NCBI RefSeq assembly: GCF_016863295.1
Contig: NZ_BOOP01000021.1
Span: 1 to 64,000, forward strand
Reading direction: 5' to 3'
From: Planotetraspora phitsanulokensis
Lineage (GTDB): Bacteria > Actinomycetota > Actinomycetes > Streptosporangiales > Streptosporangiaceae
DNA length: 64,000 bases
The notes below the pieces were generated by a model that did not search any database, had not been told where the DNA came from, and was given only the letters and a program-made list of their open reading frames with translations. Within the stretch, counting starts at the first letter, position 1. Every line of letters starts with the position of its first letter. The position numbers and the translations under genes were made by a program. Shown one piece after another: positions 8,481-16,317 of this stretch.

Positions 8481-9089
8481 TCATCGCAGCAACGCCTGAC
8501 GGGCGGAGGCGGCCAGCCACTCCTGTGCACGGTCGAAGCTCCAGCCGCGTTCGCCGACGAGGACGAACCAGGAGCGCTGGCCGAGGTAGAACCACAGAAG
8601 ATCGACGGCCGTCTCCCGGTCCAGGCCGGGTCGCAGCCCGTCCAAGGCGACCAGGCGATCGGCCACCGCGGTCAACGCCTCGATGTAGGCGCGGATGCCT
8701 GCGTTGTGCACCTCGGTGGCGGCGGCCTCTCCCAGACCGTCGTGGAGCAGTCCGAACAGGATGTCCCAGTGCCGCTCGTGGTCCTGCCGGGTGTGGGCGG
8801 CCGTGAGGTCGACGACCTCGCCCGGATCCGTGGCCGCCGCCACCGCGTCGAGGGCCTCCACGACGCTCGGGTCGTTCACGGCGGGGGCGAGCAGGGCGGC
8901 CAGGATGCCCGTCTTGCCCCCGGCGCTGTTGTAGACGGTCGGTACGGCGACGCGCGCGCCTGCGGCGATCTGCGCGACCGTGACCGCGGAGTAGCCGTGG
9001 ATGAGGAACAACTCCCGAGCGCTCCGCAGGATCGCGGCACGGGTGTCGGCGGCCGCGTCCGCGCGGCGGGGAGAGCGGTACGTGCCCAT
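8481..9089 (-). CDS. TetR/AcrR-family transcriptional regulator
   Basis: About 202 residues. The N-terminal helix-turn-helix is clear (AAILRSARELFLIHGYSAVTVAQIAAGARVAVPTVYN, given here in part: AQIAAGARVAVPTVY), followed by an all-helical ligand domain with two Trp-rich helices near the end (DLLWFYLGQRSWFVL). I start at the Met of MGTYRSPRR because the family usually begins here; in-frame ATGs at 9104 and 9107 would add five or six residues. It diverges from the hemerythrin gene, and a 28-bp dyad between the two start codons is its likely operator, so it probably represses that gene and itself. The ligand is unknown. Confidence 0.85.
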   Translation of the reverse strand: MGTYRSPRRADAAADTRAAILRSARELFLIHGYSAVTVAQIAAGARVAVPTVYNSAGGKTGILAALLAPAVNDPSVVEALDAVAAATDPGEVVDLTAAHTRQDHERHWDILFGLLHDGLGEAAATEVHNAGIRAYIEALTAVADRLVALDGLRPGLDRETAVDLLWFYLGQRSWFVLVGERGWSFDRAQEWLAASARQALLR

Positions 9090-9125
9090 CCACCGATTAT
9101 CCATCATATTGATCACATAAGGCAA

Positions 9126-9153
9126 TATTGACCATAGGGTCCTATATTCAATA
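9126..9153. promoter_or_regulatory. Probable TetR operator, 28-bp dyad
   Basis: The arms 9126-9138 (TATTGACCATAGG) and 9141-9153 (CCTATATTCAATA) match in 11 of 13 positions as an inverted repeat around a GT centre. It lies between the divergent TetR and hemerythrin genes. It fills the space from the -35 to the -10 of the hemerythrin promoter, so a bound dimer would block RNA polymerase. Confidence 0.75.
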
Positions 9154-9157
9154 CCGT
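9128..9157 (+). promoter_or_regulatory. Promoter of the hemerythrin gene, probably leaderless
   Basis: TTGACC (9128-9133) and TACCGT (9152-9157) are spaced by 18 bp. The -10 ends six nt before the ATG at 9164, so transcription would start at or within a base of the start codon. No ribosome site is present. Confidence 0.6.
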
Positions 9158-9163
9158 CGTCGC

Positions 9164-9784
9164 ATGCAGAACTCTGAACCTATGGCGATCATCGAGACCC
9201 GTCTCGCGCACGGAATGCACCGAACGGCCACCTCACTGCTGGTCGAGGCGACCGGGCGGCCCACCGTCCCCAGTACGGCGCTGGCCGAGCTGCGCGACTT
9301 CCTCGTCGCGAACCTGCATCACCACCACGAGAGTGAAGACGGGCTGCTCTGGCCCATGATCACCGCTGTCGAGCCGGGGGCCGCCGACGGCCTCGCCGCC
9401 CTCGGCGCCGAGCACGTGCAGCTCGACGCGGTCCTGGACGCGCTCGGTGAGGTGGAGATTCGCGACGGCGTCGACCGTGCCGCCCTGCGGGAGGCGGCGA
9501 TGGCCGTTCGCGACCTGGTGCATCGCCATCTCGAGAAGGAGGAACCCCTCCTGTTCCCGGCCCTGCGCGACCACGTCTCGCCGGAGGCCTGGGCTGATTT
9601 CTCCCAGAAGGTCATCGCGACGTCGCCGACCGAGGCGGCCCACCTCATGGTCGGATTCTTCGACGAGGTGGGCACCCCGGAGGAGGTCGAGTCGGTGCTG
9701 TCCGCCCTTCCCGAGCCCGCTCGGCAGTTCGTCCCGATGATGCGCACGCAGGCTCAGGCCGGCTTGGCCGTACTGCGGGCCTGA
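9164..9784 (+). CDS. Hemerythrin HHE domain protein
   Basis: A 206-residue soluble protein with a hemerythrin-like four-helix bundle. Candidate diiron ligands are His19 in HGMHRT, the His cluster LHHHHESEDGLLWP near residue 47, HVQLD near 86, and HRHLEKEEPLLFPAL near 121. Such proteins bind O2, NO or oxidants at a non-heme diiron site. The ATG at 9164 is chosen because a -10 hexamer sits six nt before it (leaderless); a second Met at 9182 is possible. The gene is divergent from, and probably repressed by, the TetR gene. Confidence 0.85.
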   Translation: MQNSEPMAIIETRLAHGMHRTATSLLVEATGRPTVPSTALAELRDFLVANLHHHHESEDGLLWPMITAVEPGAADGLAALGAEHVQLDAVLDALGEVEIRDGVDRAALREAAMAVRDLVHRHLEKEEPLLFPALRDHVSPEAWADFSQKVIATSPTEAAHLMVGFFDEVGTPEEVESVLSALPEPARQFVPMMRTQAQAGLAVLRA

Positions 9785-9912
9785 GGGCCCGGCGCGCCTA
9801 CGCACAGGCCCTGCCGGGGGAACCGAAGCCTCCGGCGGGGCCCGGGCGGGGGCGTGGTGAAGGCGTCGCCGAGTGGGCACCTCGCCTTAATGTGAGAGTC
9901 GCTTACACCACT

Positions 9913-9918
9913 TATGGT
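9913..9918 (+). promoter_or_regulatory. -10 element of a leaderless promoter for the phosphodiesterase gene
   Basis: TATGGT fits the TANNNT hexamer and ends six nt before the ATG at 9925. There is no Shine-Dalgarno sequence, which fits a leaderless start. I see no convincing -35. Confidence 0.45.
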
Positions 9919-9924
9919 CCGCTC

Positions 9925-11034
9925 ATGACCATGATCCGTAAGTTCGTGGCCGGGGCTCTGGCCCTTCTCGCGGGCGGTACGGTTGCCGCTGTGCTGATCC
10001 AGCCCGGCGCGGCGACCGCCGACAAGCGGGACCAAGAGCCCATCGTCATCGGCCATCGAGGCGCGAGCGCCTACCGGCCGGAGCACACTCTCCTGTCCTA
10101 CGAGACGGCCATCGGCCTGGGCGCCGACTACATCGAGCCCGACCTCGTCTCGACCAAGGACCACATCCTCGTCGCCAGGCACGAGAACGAGATCGGGGGG
10201 ACCACCGACGTGGCCGACCACCCCGAGTTCACGAGCCGACGCACCACCAAGACCATCGACGGCGTGGCGGTGACCGGCTGGTTCACCGAGGACTTCACGC
10301 TCGCCGAGCTGCGCACCCTGCGGGCCAAGGAGCGCATCCCCGACCTGCGCCCGGAGAACACGGCCTTCAACGGCCTGGCGCCGATCCCGACCTTCGACGA
10401 GGTGATCGACCTCGCCCAGCGGTACGGCGTGGGCGTCTACCCCGAGACGAAGCACCCGACCTACTTCGACTCCATCGGGCTGTCGCTCGAGGAGCCGCTG
10501 CTCGCCACGCTGGCCAGGCACGGCTGGCGGAAGTCGACCGACCCGGTGTTCATCCAGTCGTTCGAGACGGCGAACATCCGCGACCTGCACAAGAAGACCA
10601 AGCTGCGGCTGATCCAGCTGGTCAACGGGTCTGGTGCGCCGTACGACCACGTGGCCAAGGGTGACGGCTTCACCTACGACCAGATGGTCACCCCGGCGGG
10701 TCTGAAGGACGTGGCGTCCTACGCTTACGGCGTCGGCGTGGCGACCACCCGCATCCTTCCGGTGGGCGCCGACGGCCGTACGGTCGCTCCCACCACCCTG
10801 GTCAGGGACGCCCACCGGGCCCACCTCGACGTCCACACCTGGACGGTCCGGCCGGAGAACTCGCAGCTCCCGGTGGACTACCGGCGCGGCGATTCGGCGA
10901 GCCCGGTCTACGCCCGGGCGACCGGCGACGTCACCGGCTACCTGAACAAGCTGTACGACCAGAACATCGACGGCGTCTTCTCCGACGACCCCGGTGTCGC
11001 CCGCGCGGTGCTGGGAGCCCGCGCACGTCACTGA
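9925..11034 (+). CDS. Secreted glycerophosphodiester phosphodiesterase (GlpQ-like)
   Basis: A 369-residue protein with a Sec signal peptide (MTMIRKF, then about 20 hydrophobic residues, ending near GAATADK). The GDPD catalytic set is present: IGHRGASAYRPEHT near residue 42 (His-Arg and Glu), DYIEPDLV with the Glu-x-Asp metal pair, and LVARHE with the acid/base His. Long segments typical of GlpQ follow (TRRTTKTIDG-like, GVYPETKHPTYF). It cleaves glycerophosphodiesters outside the cell to glycerol 3-phosphate and alcohol, for phosphate or carbon supply. An in-frame GTG at 9892 is less likely because it lies before the signal peptide. A 12-bp hairpin terminator follows. Confidence 0.88.
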   Translation: MTMIRKFVAGALALLAGGTVAAVLIQPGAATADKRDQEPIVIGHRGASAYRPEHTLLSYETAIGLGADYIEPDLVSTKDHILVARHENEIGGTTDVADHPEFTSRRTTKTIDGVAVTGWFTEDFTLAELRTLRAKERIPDLRPENTAFNGLAPIPTFDEVIDLAQRYGVGVYPETKHPTYFDSIGLSLEEPLLATLARHGWRKSTDPVFIQSFETANIRDLHKKTKLRLIQLVNGSGAPYDHVAKGDGFTYDQMVTPAGLKDVASYAYGVGVATTRILPVGADGRTVAPTTLVRDAHRAHLDVHTWTVRPENSQLPVDYRRGDSASPVYARATGDVTGYLNKLYDQNIDGVFSDDPGVARAVLGARARH

Positions 11035-11072
11035 GGAATCCGAGGAGCGGGCCCTCCCGCAACGACCGCCGG

Positions 11073-11100
11073 CGTGCCGATGACCTGTGTCATCGGCACG
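11073..11100 (+). terminator. Intrinsic terminator after the glycerophosphodiesterase gene
   Basis: A perfect 12-bp stem (CGTGCCGATGAC with its complement) and a CTGT loop, followed by TCGTCGTTTC. It separates the phosphodiesterase gene from the zinc transport operon. Confidence 0.8.
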
Positions 11101-11128
11101 TCGTCGTTTCCGGGCGCCAAAACGAAGT

Positions 11129-11143
11129 TGACAATCATTTTCA
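11129..11143 (+). promoter_or_regulatory. Zur/Fur-type box upstream of the metal ABC transporter
   Basis: TGACAATCATTTTCA is a 7-1-7 inverted repeat with 6 of 7 positions symmetric, of the kind bound by Fur-family regulators (Zur, Fur). It overlaps a TTGACA -35 hexamer at 11128-11133, so metal-loaded repressor would occlude the promoter. Zinc is favoured because the operon behind it is ZnuABC-like. Confidence 0.75.
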
Positions 11144-11208
11144 TTTACGCCACGATTCGGGTGTATCTCCTCGATACGTCTACAAACGTCGAATCGAACA
11201 GGACTGTC

Positions 11209-12171
11209 GTGCATTCCCCTCTTGCCCGAACCTTGCCGGTCGCCGCCCTTGTCGTGATGTTCGCGGCTGCCTGTGGCTCCGGTTCGTCGTCTTCGTCGCA
11301 GTCCGGCGGAAGCCCGGGGGCTCCCCACGCCCTCAAGGTGGTCGCCACCACCACCCAGGTCGGCGACTTCGCCCGGAACGTGGGCGGTGACAAGGCGGTG
11401 GTCCACCAGATCCTCAAGCCCAACGTCGACCCGCACGACTACGAGCCGTCCCCCGCGGACATCCAGGCGATCGCCGAGGCCGACGTCGTGGTCAAGAACG
11501 GTGTGGGCCTGGAGAAGTGGCTCGACCAGGTGATCACGTCCGCCGGCTTCGACGGCACGATCGTCGACGCCAGCCAGGGTGTCGCGATCCGCCAGGGCGA
11601 CGGGTCCGAGGAGGAGGCCGACGGAGACCCGCACATCTGGCACAACCCGATGAACGTGAAGATCATGGCGGCCAACATCGAGAAGGCCTTCGCCGCCAAG
11701 GACGCCGCCGACGCGTCCGCCTACGAGGCCAACCTGGCGGCGTACAACGCCAAGATCGACACGCTCGACGCCGACATCGCCACGAAGATCGCCTCGATTC
11801 CGGCGGACAGGCGCAAGCTCGTCACCAACCATGACGCGTTCGGCTACTACATCGACCGCTACAAGCTGACCTTCGTGGGCTCGATCATCCCGAGCTTCGA
11901 CACCTCGGCGGAGCTGTCCGGCAAGCAGATCGCCGATCTCGTCGCCAAGATCAAGGCGACCGGCGTCACCGCGATCTTCTCCGAGTCGTCCCTGCCGCCC
12001 AAGACGGCGGAGGCGATCGGTCGCGAGGCCGGTGTGAAGGTGGAGGCGGGAGAGGACTCGCTGTACGGCGATACGCTCGGTCCGGAGGGGTCGGCGGGAG
12101 CCACCTACCTCCAGATGGAAGAGCACAACACCGACACGATCGTCACCGCCCTCAAGGGTTCCTCCACATGA
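11209..12171 (+). CDS. znuA: Zinc-type ABC transporter substrate-binding lipoprotein
   Basis: A 320-residue cluster A-I metal-binding lipoprotein. The GTG start at 11209 has AGGA five nt upstream and gives a lipoprotein signal ending FAAAC, so Cys22 is acylated. Metal ligands are expected at PHDYEPSP (His, about residue 75), the acidic loop EEEADGDPHIWHNP (His, about 143), NHDAFGYY (His, about 207) and the Glu/Asp region near FSESSLPP. The His-rich loop of Gram-negative ZnuA is replaced by acidic residues. It delivers Zn(II), or possibly Mn(II), to the permeases encoded next. The longer open frame upstream runs through the promoter and Zur box and is not coding. It overlaps the ATPase gene by ATGA. 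Confidence 0.88.
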   Translation: MHSPLARTLPVAALVVMFAAACGSGSSSSSQSGGSPGAPHALKVVATTTQVGDFARNVGGDKAVVHQILKPNVDPHDYEPSPADIQAIAEADVVVKNGVGLEKWLDQVITSAGFDGTIVDASQGVAIRQGDGSEEEADGDPHIWHNPMNVKIMAANIEKAFAAKDAADASAYEANLAAYNAKIDTLDADIATKIASIPADRRKLVTNHDAFGYYIDRYKLTFVGSIIPSFDTSAELSGKQIADLVAKIKATGVTAIFSESSLPPKTAEAIGREAGVKVEAGEDSLYGDTLGPEGSAGATYLQMEEHNTDTIVTALKGSST

Positions 12172-12938
12172 CACAGCAGCAAGACCGTACGGCGGCACTG
12201 GTCCTCGAACAGGCCAGTGTCGCCTACGGGCACGTACCGGTGCTGGAGGAGTTGCACGGCACCGTCCGGTCGGGCGAGGCCGTGGCGCTCATCGGCCCCA
12301 ACGGCGCCGGCAAGTCCACGCTGATCAAAGCCATTCTCGGGCTGGTCCCCACGGTCCGTGGGCGGATCGAGGTGCTCGGTGTCACGCCCGCGCAGGCGCG
12401 CCGTGACGTCGCCTACGTGCCGCAGGCCGACACCCTCGACCCCGACTTCCCCGTGTCGGTCGAGCAGGTGGTGATGATGGGCCGCTACCGGAAGATCGGC
12501 TGGCTCCGTCGTCCCTCCGCGGCCGACCGGGCCCTCGCGGCAGAGGCGCTGGAGCGTGTCGGGCTGAGCGACCGCGCGAAGAACCGCTTCGGCACGCTGT
12601 CCGGCGGCCAGCGCCAGCGGGTGCTCCTGGCCCGGGCGATCGCCGCCCAGCCGCGACTGCTGCTGCTCGACGAGCCCTTCAACGGGGTGGACGCGGTGAG
12701 CCAGCACGCCCTGCTCGAGGCGATAGCCCTGCTCAAGCAGCAGGGGGCCGCGGTGGTCGTCAGCACGCACGACCTGGCCATCGCGCACCTCGCCTGCGAC
12801 GAGGTGTGCTTGCTCAACCGGCACCAGTTCGGATTCGGGCCGACCGACGAGGTCCTCACCCCCGAGCGCCTGCGGGCGACGTACGGCGGGCACGCGCTGG
12901 AGTTGCGCGGCGACCGGGTGATCGTGACCCAGACATGA
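12168..12938 (+). CDS. znuC: Metal ABC transporter ATP-binding protein
   Basis: A 256-residue ABC ATPase with Walker A GPNGAGKST at about residues 39-47, Q-loop YVPQ, signature LSGGQRQRVLLARA, Walker B LLLLDEP and the H-loop STHD. The subfamily is that of zinc/manganese importers (MMGRYRK and FNGVDAVSQ are typical). It overlaps the binding-protein gene by ATGA and the first permease gene by ATGA, so the four genes form one translationally coupled operon under the Zur-type box. Confidence 0.9.
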   Translation: MTQQQDRTAALVLEQASVAYGHVPVLEELHGTVRSGEAVALIGPNGAGKSTLIKAILGLVPTVRGRIEVLGVTPAQARRDVAYVPQADTLDPDFPVSVEQVVMMGRYRKIGWLRRPSAADRALAAEALERVGLSDRAKNRFGTLSGGQRQRVLLARAIAAQPRLLLLDEPFNGVDAVSQHALLEAIALLKQQGAAVVVSTHDLAIAHLACDEVCLLNRHQFGFGPTDEVLTPERLRATYGGHALELRGDRVIVTQT

Positions 12939-13822
12939 GCCTGTTCGAGCCGTTCCAACTGCCGTTCATGGCGCGGGCGCTGGTCGAGCTGGTCATCCTC
13001 GGCGTGCTCGCCGGCACGGTCGGGGTTCTGGTCCTGCTGCGCCGGCTCGCGTTCGTGAGCGACACCCTGACCCACACCGTCTTCCCCGGCGTGGTCATCG
13101 GCTACCTGATGGCCGGCCAGGACGGCGTCTTCTGGGGGGCGCTGGCCGCGGGAGCGGTGACGGCGGTGCTGCTCACCGTGCTCGCCCATCGGAGGAGGGT
13201 GAGCGAGGACGCGGCGCTCGCCATGGTGCTGACCTCGCTGTTCGCGATCGGTGTCGTGCTCGTCTCTCAGCGGACCGCCTTCACCTCCGACCTCACGCAG
13301 TTCCTGTTCGGGCGGATCCTCACCGTCACCCAGGAGCAGCTCGTGCAGACCGCCGTCGTCACGGTCCTGGTCGCCGCCCTGCTGGCCGTGTTGCGGCGAC
13401 CGCTCATGTTGCGCACGTTCGACCCCGAGGGCGCGGCGGCGGCGGGCATCCGCGTCGGCCTGCTGGACCTGGTCATGAACGTCGCCGTGGCCCTGGTGGT
13501 GGTCGCCGCGGTGCAGGCCGTGGGCACGATCCTGGTCATCGCGCTGCTGATCGTCCCGGCCGCGGCGGCGCGCGCCCTGTCCGACCGGCTCGTGTTCATC
13601 GTGCCGCTCGCCTGCCTCATCGGCGCACTCGGCGGCTGGCTCGGGCTCGCGGCCAGCTACGAGGCCTCGGTCTACCACGGGCTGCGCCTCGCCTCGGGAG
13701 GCACCGTGGTCCTGGTCCTCGTCGTGTTGTACGGCGTGGCCGCCCTGGCGGGAGCCGTACGGAGACGTGTGGGGCTCAGCCGTGCCCGGCTGGGCACCCC
13801 TGAACTGGAGATGACGCGGTGA
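12935..13822 (+). CDS. Metal ABC transporter permease 1
   Basis: A 295-residue ABC-3 family permease (ZnuB/MntB class) with about eight or nine transmembrane helices. Typical parts are LLRRLAFVSDTLTHTVFPGVV near residue 30, the loop FDPEGAAAAGI and the helices around GTILVIALLIVPAAAARAL. The start is the ATG that overlaps the ATPase stop; the longer frame upstream lies over the ATPase gene. The next gene is a second permease of the same family, so the channel is likely a heterodimer. Confidence 0.88.
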   Translation: MSLFEPFQLPFMARALVELVILGVLAGTVGVLVLLRRLAFVSDTLTHTVFPGVVIGYLMAGQDGVFWGALAAGAVTAVLLTVLAHRRRVSEDAALAMVLTSLFAIGVVLVSQRTAFTSDLTQFLFGRILTVTQEQLVQTAVVTVLVAALLAVLRRPLMLRTFDPEGAAAAGIRVGLLDLVMNVAVALVVVAAVQAVGTILVIALLIVPAAAARALSDRLVFIVPLACLIGALGGWLGLAASYEASVYHGLRLASGGTVVLVLVVLYGVAALAGAVRRRVGLSRARLGTPELEMTR

Positions 13823-14676
13823 CCTGGCTCGACTCCACCGTCCACCGGGCCATGATCGAGGCGGCCCTGGTCGGCGTCCTCGGCGGCGTGGTGGGCGTGT
13901 TCGTCATCGCGCGCCGGTTGCCGTTCTTCACGATGGCGCTGACGCACGGGACCTTCCCCGGGATCGTCGTCGCCGCGTTGCTGGGCGTCGACCTCTATCT
14001 CGGCGGCGGCGTCTTCGGCCTGCTCGTGGTCCTCGCCGTCGTGGTCTTCTCGCGGGCGCGCGGGCAGGACTTCACCGCCGCGACCGGGATCGCGCTGTCC
14101 GGGGGGTTCGCCCTCGGCGTCGTCCTGGTATCGGCGCAAGACGGCTTCAGCAAGGACCTGACCGCCTACACGGTGGGCGACGTCCTCGCGGTGAGCACCT
14201 CGGATCTGGTGATCACGGCCGTCGTCGCCGTCGTGGTGCTCGTCGTGATGGCCGCGCTGGGCAAGGAACTGCTGCTCGTGGCCTTCGACCGGGAAGGGGC
14301 GGCGGCCGTCGGGCTGCCCACCGCGGTGCTCGACTTCGCCCTCCTGGCGATCATCGAGGTGACGGTGGTCGCCACCGTGCCCGCCCTCGGCGCGATCCTC
14401 ACCGTCGCCCTCCTGGTGGGCCCGGCCGCGACGGCGCGGCTGATCACCGACCGGCTCGCGCTGCTGTTCCCCATCGCCGCGGCGGTCGGCGTCTCGTGCG
14501 CGCTCGCCGGTGTCTGGGTCTCCACGCAGTGGAACATCGCGGCCGGAGCGTCCATCGCGCTGTTCTGCGGCTCCGCCTTCGGCGCGGCCTTCGTCGCCTC
14601 GGTGGTGCGCGGCCGGCTCCGGTCCACGGTCGACGTTCCCGTGGCGGTCACGGTTCCGGAAGAGGCACCCGCCTAG
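13819..14676 (+). CDS. Metal ABC transporter permease 2
   Basis: A 285-residue ABC-3 family permease, paralogous to its neighbour: IARRLPFFTMALTHGTFPGIV near residue 30, FDREGAAAVGLPTAVLD, and GAILTVALLVGPAATARLITDRL. It starts at GTG overlapping the previous stop (GTGA). Two different permeases after one binding protein suggest a heterodimeric translocator. The gene is the last of the operon; no clear hairpin follows. Confidence 0.88.
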   Translation: MTWLDSTVHRAMIEAALVGVLGGVVGVFVIARRLPFFTMALTHGTFPGIVVAALLGVDLYLGGGVFGLLVVLAVVVFSRARGQDFTAATGIALSGGFALGVVLVSAQDGFSKDLTAYTVGDVLAVSTSDLVITAVVAVVVLVVMAALGKELLLVAFDREGAAAVGLPTAVLDFALLAIIEVTVVATVPALGAILTVALLVGPAATARLITDRLALLFPIAAAVGVSCALAGVWVSTQWNIAAGASIALFCGSAFGAAFVASVVRGRLRSTVDVPVAVTVPEEAPA

Positions 14677-14727
14677 GGCACGATGTCGCGGGGTGGATCC
14701 CGTCACGGTTCCGCATGGTTCCGCGGG

Positions 14728-14758
14728 GTGACGCACGTCACAGTCTTCTGTGTCACAG
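14728..14758 (+). promoter_or_regulatory. CRP-like palindrome and an overlapping CACAG/CTGTG series
   Basis: GTGACGCACGTCAC (14728-14741) is a perfect GTGA-N6-TCAC dyad, the CRP/FNR-type motif. It is followed by CTGTGTCACAG (14748-14758), a second perfect palindrome; CACAG at 14739-14743 pairs with CTGTG as well. These sites lie 60-90 nt before the AhpD-like gene and could control it. Confidence 0.5.
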
Positions 14759-14816
14759 ACTGCCGACTTCTTACGTCAGAGAGGTGAAAGCACCAACGAC
14801 GACGCAGGAGTGCACA

Positions 14817-15290
14817 ATGAATGCTCGCTTGAACCTCTTCACCAACCCGGTCACGACCAAGTCCCTGAAGCACTTCATCACAGCGAGCAAGGTGGTCGAC
14901 GGGTCCACGCTGCCCGCCGCGACGCAGGAGCTGGTGAAGATCCGCGCCAGCCAGATCAACGGGTGCGGTTTCTGCACCGACATGCACACCAAGGACGCCG
15001 CGCACGCCGGGGAGACCTCCATCCGCCTCAACCTGGTCGCGGCCTGGCGTGAGGCCACGGTGTTCACCGACGCCGAGCGCGCCGCCCTGGAGCTCGCGGA
15101 GCAGGGCACCCGCATCGCCGACGCGGCCGGTGGCGTCACGGATGAGGCCTGGGCGAACGCCGCCAAGCACTACGACGAGGAGCAGCTCGGCGCCCTGGTG
15201 TCCCTCATCGCCATCATCAACGCCTACAACCGGGTGAACGTCATCACCCAGCAGCCCGCCGGCGACTACCAGCCCGGCCAGTTCGCGTAA
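14817..15290 (+). CDS. Carboxymuconolactone decarboxylase/AhpD-like protein
   Basis: A 157-residue CMD-family protein with the redox motif CGFCTDMH at about residues 50-57, the CxxC plus His of alkylhydroperoxidase AhpD-type proteins. It is probably a thiol-dependent peroxidase or reductase that helps against oxidants. The ATG at 14817 is preceded by CAGGAG, and LxLFxNP at the N-terminus matches the family start; the longer frame upstream overlaps the permease gene and is spurious. Two palindromes upstream suggest CRP-type control. Confidence 0.88.
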   Translation: MNARLNLFTNPVTTKSLKHFITASKVVDGSTLPAATQELVKIRASQINGCGFCTDMHTKDAAHAGETSIRLNLVAAWREATVFTDAERAALELAEQGTRIADAAGGVTDEAWANAAKHYDEEQLGALVSLIAIINAYNRVNVITQQPAGDYQPGQFA

Positions 15291-15380
15291 CCGGGGGCGA
15301 CCATGCGGCATCCCGGGCACCCCTCACCGGGGGCCTGGGTGTCGTTCCGGTACGCCCGGCGACCCGACGATCTGAGCGAC

Positions 15381-15656
15381 CTAGAGGTAGACCACGCTGC
15401 CCAGGTGGTCGATCTTGTCGGCGGTCTCGTCGTCGAACCACAGGCCGCCGGTCGCCAGATACCGGAAGCGGTGGACGCCGGCCGGCAGGATCACGGACAC
15501 GGTCCGTGTGCCGTCGCGGCGGCGCAGCAACTCGTGGTCTCCCGGCCGCCATTCGTTGAAGTCGCCGACGACGCTGACGGCGCCGGAGGGTTGATCCAGG
15601 GGGAGGGTGAACGTGACGCGGGTCTTCTGTCCGAAAAGGCGGGTCCGCCGAAGCAT
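15381..15656 (-). CDS. Small CBM48/isoamylase early-set domain protein
   Basis: A 91-residue protein that consists of one Ig-like glycogen-binding module: VTFTLPLDQPSGAVSVVGDFNEW is family-typical (the segment SVVGDFNEWRPG carries the sugar-binding Trp), followed by LPAGVHRFRYLATGGLWFDDE. Stand-alone CBM48 modules are common in actinobacteria and may target glycogen. GGGAGG lies 8 nt before the chosen ATG; 17 extra residues would come from an upstream start with no ribosome site. Confidence 0.82.
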   Translation of the reverse strand: MLRRTRLFGQKTRVTFTLPLDQPSGAVSVVGDFNEWRPGDHELLRRRDGTRTVSVILPAGVHRFRYLATGGLWFDDETADKIDHLGSVVYL

Positions 15657-15894
15657 GTGAAGATCCTCCCTTGTCGCCGGGATGAGCACAGCATTCCGCG
15701 CTGTCACCGTTCAGGAGAATTGGGACACGCGGTGCGTAACGCAATATTCACCGTATTTTGATGCCTTGCCGGAAGTTCGTTTCGGACTTCTGACGGTGGT
15801 TCGCCCCCATGGGTGAGATGCAGGTGTACGCCCGGTGAATAACGATTGCCGTTATCTGCTTCCAGCTGATCTTTCTGGCAGCCACGATGAGTGC

Positions 15895-16269
15895 ATGAGC
15901 GTGTCTGGAATCGCCAGGCAGTCGATGGCCTCACGCGTCCTGAAGCAACTGGAGACCTGGCCGGAATGCCGGACCGGGACGGCCGAGTGCGGGTGCGGCG
16001 CAGGCGTGTCGGTCGGCGCGAGACAGATCCTCCATCTGCATACCGGCAACGAGGCCGAGTTGTGGCTGACGGTGCCGCTCATCGAGCGGATGCGGCCGGC
16101 CCTCGAAGGGGCGCGGCAGGTCGCACTCGAGCCGCACCGCGACTGGATCGGCATCCGGCTGGAGACCGAGGACGACGCGGACCTGCTCGTCGCGCTGTTC
16201 AGCCTGGCGATCAGAACCCATGACGGGCCGGAGCCCAAGCCCGAGATGTCGGAGTGCCTCGCCGGTTGA
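15895..16269 (+). CDS. Luciferase-domain (DUF5519-like) small protein
   Basis: A 124-residue protein with the short domain that is annotated as 'luciferase' family in actinobacteria: ILHLHTGNEAELWLTVPLIERM and HRDWIGIRLETEDDADLLVALFSLAI match its pattern. Biochemical function is unknown; the name comes from a domain in fungal-type luciferases and does not imply light emission. I start at the ATG at 15895; the frame is open further upstream but without a ribosome site. Confidence 0.6.
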   Translation: MSVSGIARQSMASRVLKQLETWPECRTGTAECGCGAGVSVGARQILHLHTGNEAELWLTVPLIERMRPALEGARQVALEPHRDWIGIRLETEDDADLLVALFSLAIRTHDGPEPKPEMSECLAG

Positions 16270-16306
16270 GCCGTTCGAGCCGATTCGAGCCGATTCGAGC
16301 CGGTTG
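16268..16306 (+). repeat. Short 10-bp tandem repeat at the end of the luciferase-domain gene
   Basis: GAGCCGTTC, GAGCCGATTC, GAGCCGATTC and GAGCCGGTTG follow directly after the stop codon. It lies between convergent genes. I see no hairpin in it. Confidence 0.6.
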
Positions 16307-16317
16307 AAAGGCCCGGG

